Shown piece by piece: positions 34,709-46,121 of a stretch of DNA of 64,000 nt. The translations under genes were made by a program, and so were the position numbers. The stretch spans positions 34,570,668 through 34,634,667 of the forward strand of contig NC_092569.1 in assembly GCF_037975245.1 (NCBI RefSeq), read 5' to 3'. The notes under the pieces are model-generated. The model was not told the DNA's origin and did no database searches. It saw only the letters and a program-made list of their open reading frames with translations. Position 1 is the stretch's first letter, and every line of letters begins with the position of its first letter. The DNA comes from Apostichopus japonicus (lineage: Eukaryota > Echinodermata > Holothuroidea > Aspidochirotida > Stichopodidae).

Positions 34709-35440
34709 CCGTTGTACCGCGAAATACACTGGTCCTCGACGAAGTTTCTCGCGATCCCAGAAACAGCAGTCACCTTCTTTCCGGCGATGCTCCAAAATAG
34801 AAGACGGACTTCCAGCCGCAATCGAGTGAAGCACAAGTCGAACTTCTCGCCGACTAAATATTACCAGAGTCAGTCCAAAATCAGCTTTATAGCCACCAAC
34901 TCCTGGCGTAACGAACTTCCTCAACGGAGACAGAAATTCTTCACCTTCTCCGAAATAAAGACTGGAAAACTGTACTTTCACAGCAAAGTCCTCTTCAAAC
35001 TTCTGAATGGAAGTGTAGAATCAATCTTGTTATCGATATCTCAATCTTTCAGAAACTACTGGCAGTTGAGCACTGACGATATATAGTAGAATGGTATAAT
35101 ATGTGTCGTCGCTTGTATTCGTTCAGAAACTGAGAAACTCTTCGATCTGGGCGGTTTTTATACGATTCGCCATGTCAAGAATCATCTAGATCTTTCTCGA
35201 TACACTTGACCCAGTTTCTCTATTCTTGGAAGTCCTTTGCATATCTCGCGAACGTTCCGGAGAATCCACGAAGATGCCGTGCACAGCTTACACGCGATTC
35301 CACGTAAACCGACGTTAACCCGAGACCAGCGTGTCATCATAAGGAATATACCAGAACAATCGTGTATTATAACATTCTGACGCGGTAACCCGACCTAATT
35401 TCTCAAATACTGATTTATCACGTAGGCAATTTTAAAGACT
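34709..35440 (-). other. Unrelated block joined to gene C, with promoter-like sequence
   Basis: On the minus strand: paired TTC/GAA motifs near 35220-35270 (TTCCAAGAA; GGAACGTTC), a TATAAAAA box at 35155-35162, then an open frame from about 35002 (KFEEDFAVKVQFSSLYFGEG) that runs in frame into the EGF remnant. Less AT-rich than its surroundings. It may be a heat-shock-type promoter with a first exon, or a piece of an LTR element; the frame matches no family I recognise. Confidence 0.35.
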
Positions 35441-37800
35441 TTCTATATAATAACATTAGGTTCCTCACTAGCAGTAACTAGCGTTAGGCTACAATGGGCC
35501 CTCGTAACAATGTATACACCAGCTCTTCTTAATTTTAGAGCAACTAATACACCCTTGAAGAGGGAAATAACGGTCATATAAGAAGATACAAAGATTACGT
35601 AATTAGTAGAATTAGAATAATTTAATAGAACATAAGTCCAAACCACCTGTGAAAGATCCTGATTAAATAAGTTATAGCACCTTGCGTCAATTTACGGTGT
35701 AACTTTGTAGACCGATACCTTCTATAGATGTATAAGCAGTAGAGGCGTCAATCATATAGAGGGGGGGGGGGAGGGGGACACGTCCCCACTTCTAAAGGGT
35801 GGGGACACAATATAAAATGTTACTCCACCCACAGGTTTTGTAACTGATTCGCGTAGGCGCTGGAGTATCATCCAGACTCATAATGACTCGTGTATCCCAC
35901 AAAGGGAGCTTAAACATTGTGCTACATGAGATTAGTATGTTATTAATTTTAAATTCTCATCTGCTCGACCACCAGATGAAAAATAGAGCTTTGCAACTGG
36001 GTTGAAATAAGAATTATGGATTTCATTGATAGCGTAAATTAAATGAGGAACCGCGCTCATATATCTCTGAGGCTATCTGCACAGGCCACTTGATAATGAA
36101 AGCCCGAATCATTCGCTAATCTCCTTCCATAATATATAAATATATTTTTATCATAGTATATCGAATTTCACGTACAAGCATAACACTATATGTGTAAATA
36201 ATATTGTGGAATCAGTTTAGTTAGCAAAGTCACCCAGGATAGTTTTGAAGTGTTTTGAGAAAATTACATATATCAAACGAGATTTGAGACAGATAGTCAT
36301 GTTGTTGTTATAACCATGTTAGTCATTATACCTCAAGTTCTAGTTTAGTAGTTCTGTATATTTGTTCAAAAAATATTTTATTTCAAGTTCACTGGTGCCA
36401 ACTACAGGGCCTTAGCCAGCGGGGTAGGGGGGGGGGGGGTGCGGGGCAGCTGCCCTTTTAAAATTTCACTTCCTAAATGAAAGTAAGCCTACGATAATAT
36501 GAACGTCTGGACAGTTTGCGAAATGTTCATATCATTTCTTCTGATATCATTAGTCAGTTGTGTGCAACCTCAAGATTCTAGGCACGTGTTGTATGAATGG
36601 CGTTCAAAAAGAACACAAGGTTGGGTTTAACCGCTCATCACGTATATGCACAATAAATGCACAATACATGTAGAGAGTTCCTAAGATTTAACCTGCGTGA
36701 ACAGTGTAGCAGTCTAATATGAAACTACGGTACATAAATATATTTATTACGTCTATATGTCCGACAATGACGGCCTATCAGTTTTATTGTTAGCCCTTAT
36801 ATCAGTGCCCCAATGTTTTTACTAAGAATATTGAGGCACTCAGTTCCCCTTCACAGCCCAGTAACTGAGTCCAAATGCCATTCCCCTCCCTCCCCAGTAG
36901 GTCCCTTTTTGGCATGTAAAACAAATAATGATAACAAAAAACTAACAATTAATTTACACCAAACTCCCCATATAGATCCCCTTCAGCATATATAGGCTAC
37001 GGATACCATCAGAATGCCCTACAGCACACAGCGTGCTTTTATTTCTTCACTTACCTGTGTAAAACAATGAATAACGCAGAGTTTACAAAGAAACGTAAAG
37101 CCTTCATTTTTCCTCTACGAAGTGATTTTATTCCCATTAACCTTTTCTGAAGTGTAATTTAAAAAAATGAGATCTCAAAATGTTTAGATGCAATTGACAA
37201 GGCCTGGGAAGTGCCATTTCCGGCAACCTGGGAGGCATATTTGGCAAAGCATTATGGAACGCGAAAAGGGAAAACATATTTCGTTGTCTAGACTAAACTT
37301 CCGTTGTCTTAACTTACGTTGTTGTCATCCGCGCTGTTCAACATTATTGCTCAACCCAGTAATGTAAAAAATAGGCGTTTCGCACGAAATTAAACAAACA
37401 TCACCAGCGCAGGAGAATGCATGATATGTACCACTACAACTACTAGGCCTACTACTGTTACACCAGGGAATTCCATAAAAACTCACTGGTTACACCTAGA
37501 GCCATATTAGAACTCCAACTACTGCTACTAGTAGACTCAACAATGAAAATAATTCTAAACAGTCTGCACTTTACCCACATATCCTAATTAACGACGTGCT
37601 TATAGTAAGCATATGCAGCGCAAACTGAATTTAGTTTGAGAAGAGCTATTCTTTTTAGTTTTTACATAACGTGGTCGAGCAATTGTTGAACAGCGCCGAT
37701 GGCAACAACTTAAGTTTAGACAAAGTAATAAGTTTTCCCTTTTCGCGTTCTATAAAACATTCTTGCTACACTCTCGCCAACCGATGGTGGCGCTCAGATA
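35441..37800. other. Intergenic; no supported gene
   Basis: AT-rich DNA with G runs near 35761 and 36427 beside degenerate motifs of the GGCCTTAGCCAGCGGGG kind, resembling transposon ends. Open frames are short and lack motifs. Confidence 0.55.
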
Positions 37801-37804
37801 GTGT

Positions 37805-37841
37805 CATGATCAGAGCCGTATATAGAGAGAGTTTGGCCAAC
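37805..37841. repeat. Left terminal inverted repeat
   Basis: Starts CATGATCAGAGCCGTATATA and ends GTTTGGCCAAC; pairs with 42349-42385. Confidence 0.8.
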
Positions 37842-38399
37842 TGGCGATTTGTGACGTCACACGCAAACCATGGGCATCAAAATAGGTCCAGTTGTCGTTA
37901 CCAGTTGCGCGAAACACGAAAAACACCACACACAATATATAGCAGCTTTGCACACTGTGCTCGTTGCGAACAAACGAAGCGACTCAGAATGTCAGATTTT
38001 GACAGGCATACGAGGAACAAAATGGATATCATGTAATGAATTAGAGTATGCGTTAGTTAATGACATTTACGTTTATCTTCACACCTGAAATGCATAGAAA
38101 ACTGGCTGAAAACCTGTCATTACACTTGTTTTATTTTACGCCTCATACTACTAGTCCTACTTTAGTCATACAAACGAAAAGCACACATCACAGTCCTGGC
38201 TAGGCTATATTACAGACGCAGAACTATAGCATCAGGCCTACAGTAATAGATCCTTCAATTAAATAAAGTAGGCCTACACATAAAATGACAATTTATGATT
38301 CACTGATCTTTTCAGGTTTGCCAAAAGTAGTTGTACCAGAGGTCATTGTATTAAACTCCAGAAGTTACATAGTAGGATTAATATTCGGCATAACTTTTT

Positions 38400-38640
38400 C
38401 TCTAAAGTCTAATACAACTTATACAAGGGTTGTGAATGGATGGAATGGTTTGCCTGAGAAGGTTGAATTGCAATTAGTGTGAATGGGTATAAGAATACTT
38501 TGGATGAGTACATTAAGCATTGTAATTGGGCATGACATTTGATGTCCTCGGTTTTATTCCTCTCATATAGCCTTAGGGTCCTTAATGGGGACTTAATGTC
38601 TCTCCTGGTCTTTTTTTCTACTAAACTTTATACTTGAGTG
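38400..38640 (+). mobile_element. 3' fragment of a second non-LTR retrotransposon
   Basis: TYTRVVNGWNGLPEKV, then after a frame change VNGYKNTLDEYIK: the usual C-terminal pattern (R-x-V-x-x-W-N-x-LP ... F-K-x-x-LD) of CR1/L2-type reverse transcriptase ORFs. Degenerate and short. Confidence 0.45.
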
Positions 38641-39059
38641 TAGGAGTTAGCAATAGTTGGGAGTCTGTGGGCAAACCTAAAACTGATATTGTGGTGTTAA
38701 TTTCTCAGGAATGTAGTACTAGGCTATAGTAGGTGCAACAGATTGAATGGGTCTGTCGAGAAAAAAAAAACCTGCAACAACTGAATCCTGGTGTATGTTG
38801 TAGCTTATGTATTTTCCATTAACATATACACTATACGGTCATGTCCTTAATAGGGTTTCATGGATCACACTGACATAGTGTGCCTACTTGTCAGTGTTGT
38901 CAACTGAGCACAGGGCTGATGACATCATTCAGTTTGTTATTATGCAGACAGCAAATGGCCATAATGATAACTATTAATTGTTACTTATTCTTCATACTGC
39001 CCTTACTGGCCTTACCTGAACAGTGATGTATAAAAATGGAAGAAGTTGTTAAGCTTTTC

Positions 39060-39960
39060 ATTTAAGAATCGTTTCAGCCTGTCCTATTTCAAACATATGA
39101 TTGGCAGGTTTCCACGTTACATAGCTTATCAAAATGGAGCTGTTCTGTAAAGCAAGAAAATCACACATATGCATGCATACAAACACACTCATATAACAAT
39201 TTCTGAATATCTTTTCAGCTGCCCAAAGGTACTGGAATGCAAGCTCTGTTGGGTGAATTAAAAAACCCTCATTGTACTCTTTTATTATGGTCGGCGTAGC
39301 TGGAACCAGCAATGATGGTGATGTGGATTTGACAGTACCTAGACAAGAATTCAATAGCTGCTTTGTATTGAAGTGGGTTCAACTTGCTCAAGGCCATGAC
39401 AGGATGACGACTACACATCAGGATGAATTATCTGTTGCAGAGCTTTATAAACCAGGCAGTTGTTGAAACATCCATTGGGTGACCCTCACAGTCTACCAGG
39501 CACTGCATCACAGAAGCAAAACGAAGTGTGTGTGATACCTTCATCTTATGAGAGTGGAATGGTATCAGTGTGGCCTCTGTCAATTTGGCTTCAAGTCTTT
39601 GTTTTCTTGAAAGCTGAGAAGATCTTTCAGTGGTTTCACACTGACCTCTGTACTTGACAATTCATGTGTACTTGCCAGCTCAGGAGGAAGCCAGATTTTA
39701 ATTACATTAGCCAATGCTGACTTTTTTTTGGACATGTGGTACATCTGCAAGGAGGTGAAGGAAGCAGTTGGAGTTGCATGGATGTGGAATCTTGTTGATA
39801 GTCTGGCAGTCTTATCCACAGATTATCCCAAAGCTTCTCCACATTGCCACATTCAGAACTTATTCGATGATAAACTTGAAAATTGCAGGAATCTAACGAA
39901 GCACCGATCAAGGGAATTTGTTTGTATAATTATTGAAAGCTGTGACCTTCTGATGTTACA
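39060..39960 (-). pseudogene. P-element/THAP9-like transposase, RNase H-like C-terminal part
   Basis: Pieces in three frames read, in order: DVPHVQKK, LTEATLIPFHSHKMKVSHT, VSTTAWFIKLCNR, a stop, then SRHPVMALSKLNPLQYKAA, and GFLIHPTELAFQYLWAAEKI. Their order and spacing fit the C-terminal half of P-type transposases. Several stops and at least two frameshifts, so inactive. Confidence 0.55.
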
Positions 39961-40107
39961 GACTAATGTGAAATAAAGGGCAGTAGATTACCTTGTAAAT
40001 GAACCTTGTTATTGTTTGATTGTATCTAATGTTTGCAAAATTTTAAGTTGCATGCTACCAATTGAAACATAATTCTTTCTCTATTAATGGGATGTAAATA
40101 CTTCTCC

Positions 40108-40470
40108 TTAAAGGGTGTGAAGACTCCTGCACAAAGAAACGTCTCATGCTGGTTATCTGACCTAGTTTCGAATGCGGTGTAACAGAAGTGTTAGACACCA
40201 CCATTGATCCCAGAAAATACACACACAGCTTGCTACCATCTGTAAATAGACATTAGTGTAAAGTCAATACAAACATCACAGTCAATACCCACAACACAGT
40301 GCACATAGCAGCGTGGACATCTCAGGTCTAGATAAAAGATAAAAAGGTATCAGGTTTCATTACTGTCTACATTTTGCAGCGACACAAAAAAAATTTCACT
40401 TGCAAGCAACGGAAAGTAAACTTTTTCAGAGCGCGGCATGCGGTTTAGGGCGAGTCTTCAATACCTTTAA
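40108..40470. mobile_element. TTAA-flanked MITE, 363 bp
   Basis: Left end TTAAAGGGTGTGAAGACTCC; reverse complement of the right end TTAAAGGTATTGAAGACTCG. Imperfect inverted repeats with TTAA at both ends suggest a Kolobok- or piggyBac-type non-autonomous element. No coding frame. Confidence 0.5.
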
Positions 40471-41189
40471 ATATACTGCATCGGTTGTTGTCACTTGATC
40501 ATTTGCTTGTGTGTGAGCTAAACAGCTTAAATAATATGTAAAAAAATAATACAAACTTTCAAATTGCCAGATATTTACTTGCTCAAAATCATTATGCCAT
40601 CATGATTTGTTGCTATCCTTGAGTCCATTATTCAGATGATGAGGCAGATTCCCTTCAACTCTCCATGATGAAGGTAAAACCTTATATCTTAACCAACTGC
40701 CATTGAGTGTCCATTTGAAAGTTTCAAACACACAAGTGCATTGATTAAAACAAAGACTTTATTGCTGTGGTTGCAGGAACTGGATTTCAGCCTAGTAGTC
40801 ACTCACCAGGTTCGTCTTTATCAGTCTGCTAACTGTGGCTTTTTATGTTAGGAGTTTTTCTTCAAAGCACATGTCACCTTTGATTTGTAAAAAAAGTCCT
40901 GAAATTCAGGGAGTTAAAATTTACTGTCTAAAGATAATGTTAAAAGATTTTTTTTTTAACTTCAGTCGTCAATGTGGGTGTCAATTAAGGGAATAAGGAG
41001 TTACTGATGCAATGACTTTCTGGCATAAGTGCATTTATAATGTGTTAAAACTTGAAAGGTGTATCATACTGCATCCCCCCTCCCCCTCTTAATTTGCACT
41101 CCGTTGGAATGCACAGACAGTTTTGCTTATTAATGAAATACCAGTTAACACTAAATTTTCAAGTCTTCCTTTAAAACAGTCAAACGAAA

Positions 41190-42070
41190 CCGTGCATTGC
41201 CTAAGCTAGGCCTACGCAATAGTTTGAACATTTCTTTATCAACATGTGGTGACAGGGCTCTTAAGATAATTCAGTGACCAAGACAAGAGTGTAGGGTAGT
41301 CTTTGCAATAAGCATGACTAAGGTTAGGCTACCAGTACCATAATTAGCCTTGGCCTAGTGGTCTTTGAAATGTAGCCTAGGCCCCAGCTACTTTGATAAA
41401 TGAACTTTGACTGCATCCAAATTAAACCAAGTCCTAGGCTATACTTTTGAAGAAGAAAAAATTAGGCTGAATTCATGTTAGCCTAAACAGGCTAGGCCAA
41501 TGCTGACAATTAACACAAACCAAGATCATTTAACCATTTGGGCACTTGTTTATGGCATACTAAAAGGGTCTATATAATTAGGCCTGATTGTGTACACAAG
41601 TTGCCAATGAGTATAGACCTAGCCTAACTAGTTTAGGCCTAGGCTACTTTGTTTTCCTTAGGCCTAGTTTAATTGGGCCTTATACTGTGCCATATTATGT
41701 AATGTGCTATAACAGTTGTAGTAATAGCAAGAATGGTCCAGGTCTAAATAAGCCAAGGCTTAACTTATGCTTCGGGCTTAACTAAGGATTAGGGCTTTAC
41801 GTGATGCCTAGAGGCTAGCCCACCCTTTTACATTAACTAAAAGTGATACTTTTTTAGGCTAGGCATAGCCTAGGCATACATGTGCGACTGAAACTGCCAT
41901 GCCTATGATTAGGAGAGCTGGCATAATGAAATCGAATTTGTGGATCGTAAAACGAGAGAGAATAGCCATGAATGTAATTACAGAAACCAGTCTGAACGTA
42001 AAATTCTCGCATTGCTTATACATTACTCGTATTACACTAGGGCCTATGACTAGTATGGGCCTAGGCTACA
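41190..42070. repeat. Cluster of TAGGCCTA-type motifs
   Basis: AGGCCTA, TAGGCT and TAGCCTA recur many times in both orientations over about 0.9 kb (for example around 41620-41670 and 41860-41880), far more densely than elsewhere in the window. Confidence 0.6.
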
Positions 42071-42087
42071 CAGACTTTTTTTCATTA

Positions 42088-42201
42088 GATCTCCATCTTG
42101 TTCTTTCTACTTCCAAAAATTCCTTTTCTTTTATGGTCAGCCGGACAATCAAACAACAATATCCGTTCTGACCGATTGCAGCATCCCCAGCACCATTTCT
42201 T
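42088..42201 (-). pseudogene. THAP zinc-finger-like remnant
   Basis: Reads KKWCWGCCNRSERI, then FDCPADHKRKG and RKNKMEI: a C-x2-C pair, N-R-S, a C-P at the F-P position and basic residues, as at the start of THAP domains. No ATG and no downstream C-x2-H; it stops at TAA 42085-42087. Its place just inside the right inverted repeat fits a P-like element. Confidence 0.4.
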
Positions 42202-42348
42202 TCATAATTTCGTACTTTTTTCGTGTACACAAACGATAGTCTATACACTGTGAGTATGCGTGTCGTCTGCTATAAAGTTTTCAAGTGGACCTATTTTACC
42301 ACCCTGTGTGGGCGTTTTCCCTCTCGACCAATCCAAATCGGTTACATG

Positions 42349-42385
42349 GTTGGCCAAACTCTCTCTATATACGGCTCTGGTCATG
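42349..42385. repeat. Right terminal inverted repeat
   Basis: Reverse complement of 37805-37841 except for one A/G difference. Confidence 0.8.
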
Positions 42386-42689
42386 ATGGTCCCTTTTAGG
42401 AAATGGCTCACCTACTAAAATTTTCTTTAAAACCCCCTGGTATAACGCACCTCAAAGCATTACTGTGTAATATTTGGACGATACATAATGTTTCTCGATG
42501 TTCCTCAACTGTGTATGGAACGCGAAAAGTGAAAAGTTTAAGAATGTTTCCGTTTGGGTTTAAGTTTCAATTAACCATGATACGGCTCTAAGTCACACCC
42601 GGATGTTAAATAGACAAGTCTTCCTTAATTTAAGTAAAATCACTTGTCAGCTGTTGACTTTTGTTTAAATTTATCTATGACTGACATAT

Positions 42690-45007
<2,318 letters not shown>

Positions 45008-45189
45008 AATTATTAATTTTCCACAAACAAATTAAACATCTCCCAAATTTAGCGATAGTTCCTCTGTTTTCAACATTGCGTTATTTTAAGTTGAATATGT
45101 ACACGAGATTAACAACACCATGTGCAACCACAGGATACTTTGTCATCAGTTGACATGGCTGGTATTAGATGATTTATTTAGGGATGTTG

Positions 45190-45191
<2 letters not shown>

Positions 45192-45267
<76 letters not shown>
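45192..45267. repeat. (TA)38 dinucleotide repeat
   Basis: Perfect TA run in the 3' flank of gene B. The same place in copy C (30931-30942) has only about six units. Confidence 0.93.
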
Positions 45268-45272
<5 letters not shown>

Positions 45273-45504
45273 AATGTTACCCTATGTTTTGTGAGTAGTT
45301 CAACGGCAACCCTGATAATGACTTCATATCCATATATAAGTATTTGAAATGTGTGTGTATATGTCCTAGAAACCAAGAATCGTTAAGAATCCACTTGCAA
45401 TTGTCCATTTCCAACCAACTAATAATACTTGGGGGGGGGGTGGGAGGGTGAGGGTTGACTACGAGGGATGCAACAAATTAAGGAAAAATACTAAGTTTAC
45501 TTAT

Positions 45505-45510
45505 TTTATT
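45505..45510 (-). promoter_or_regulatory. Candidate poly(A) signal of gene B
   Basis: AATAAA on the minus strand, 277 nt past the TAG at 45787-45789. Conserved in gene C. Confidence 0.4.
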
Positions 45511-45786
45511 CTTTTGTGAGACTCATACAATAATCAATTTTCAAACTAACAAACAACAGTAAGCTGTTTAATATTAATAATTTGACATCAATTTCAATTA
45601 ATATCCTCATTCCCTTAGAAAATTAATTATTTAGTCGAATCGTCCCGTTTGTAATATTTGTTGCTTTTATTCTTCTTCTTTCTTGTCTATGGCACGTCAA
45701 GCTGTCCGACGCTCGAAGATCTGTATGGATATTTTCTAAGTAAAACCTGCTCTTTTGGGCAATGTGTTATTTATACAGTGTTTTGT

Positions 45787-46121
45787 CTACACAGGTCGTA
45801 TTTTCATTTCTGTGTATTGCAGGCTGCATCCGTAACCGTTCAAACTATAACTATACCAGAACATGTACGTTCCTCGAGTAGAGCCGTCGTAGTCTCCGTT
45901 GAGATTTGAATAAGTGCAATAGTCACAGCAGTTGCCATCAGGGAAATAATAGCAATAGTAATCACTAGTACGGCAATAACTATAACAATAATAATAATAA
46001 TAATCACCGTACCACCAGGCTCCTCTGTGTCTTTCCGCACAGTCGTAACTACTCGATCCATCGTTGTCCTGGTCTTTTGTACTGAATTGTTTATTGTTGT
46101 TATAAGACAAAGCATTATAAC
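45787..46121 (-). CDS. Gene B exon 12: FReD-2 C-terminal exon and stop
   Basis: 335 nt from phase 1 to TAG. GYNALSYNNNKQFSTKDQD (calcium-loop region DQDNDG), YDCAERHRGAWWY (third Cys), an insertion of about 27 residues rich in Tyr and Cys, then DYCTYSNLNGDY (fourth Cys), YMFWYSYSLNGYGC and LQYTEMKIRPV. An ATA/ATT triplet run near 45988-46003 encodes the tyrosines. I found no convincing donor/acceptor pair that would remove the insertion. Confidence 0.82.

Larger units (their letters stand above)
31463..35002 (-). pseudogene. Gene C: 5'-truncated EGF-EGF-FReD copy with a premature stop
   Basis: Exons: EGF remnant 34526-34708, EGF-FReD 33634-33939, FReD middle 33121-33382, FReD end 31463-31818. 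No signal peptide, linker, FReD-1 or TIL exon precedes them. The last exon has TAG at 31646-31648, before the fourth conserved FReD cysteine, although the frame stays open again to the ancestral stop at 31463. The first exon joins in frame to about 95 codons of unrelated sequence (up to an acceptor-like CATTCAG near 35002) with no ATG. Most simply a pseudogene; a shortened secreted product cannot be excluded. Confidence 0.7.
37805..42385 (-). mobile_element. THAP/P-element-like DNA transposon, degenerate
   Basis: Bounded by 37-bp inverted repeats (37805-37841 and 42349-42385) with one mismatch; both ends start CATGA, and the left one CATGAT, like Drosophila P elements. Minus-strand coding remnants come in transposase order: a THAP-like zinc finger start (42201-42088), DVPHVQKK resembling the D-x-PH-x-x-K motif (near 39740), a KMKV/TTAWFI stretch, and a C-terminal GFLIHPTELAFQYLWAAEKI (near 39250). 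Stops and frameshifts interrupt it. No 8-bp target duplication is evident (GATAGTGT against ATGGTCCC). Fragments of other elements are nested in it. Confidence 0.6.

Noticed and set aside
34712..35086. 124-codon plus-strand frame opposite gene C
   Set aside because: Runs antisense to the EGF remnant and has no recognisable motif or start context.
37671..38036. 121-codon plus-strand frame
   Set aside because: It runs across the inverted repeat end of the P-like element and shows no protein motif.
39272..39976. Plus-strand frames of 64-82 codons
   Set aside because: The minus strand of the same region reads as a degenerate P-type transposase, which explains the open stretches better.
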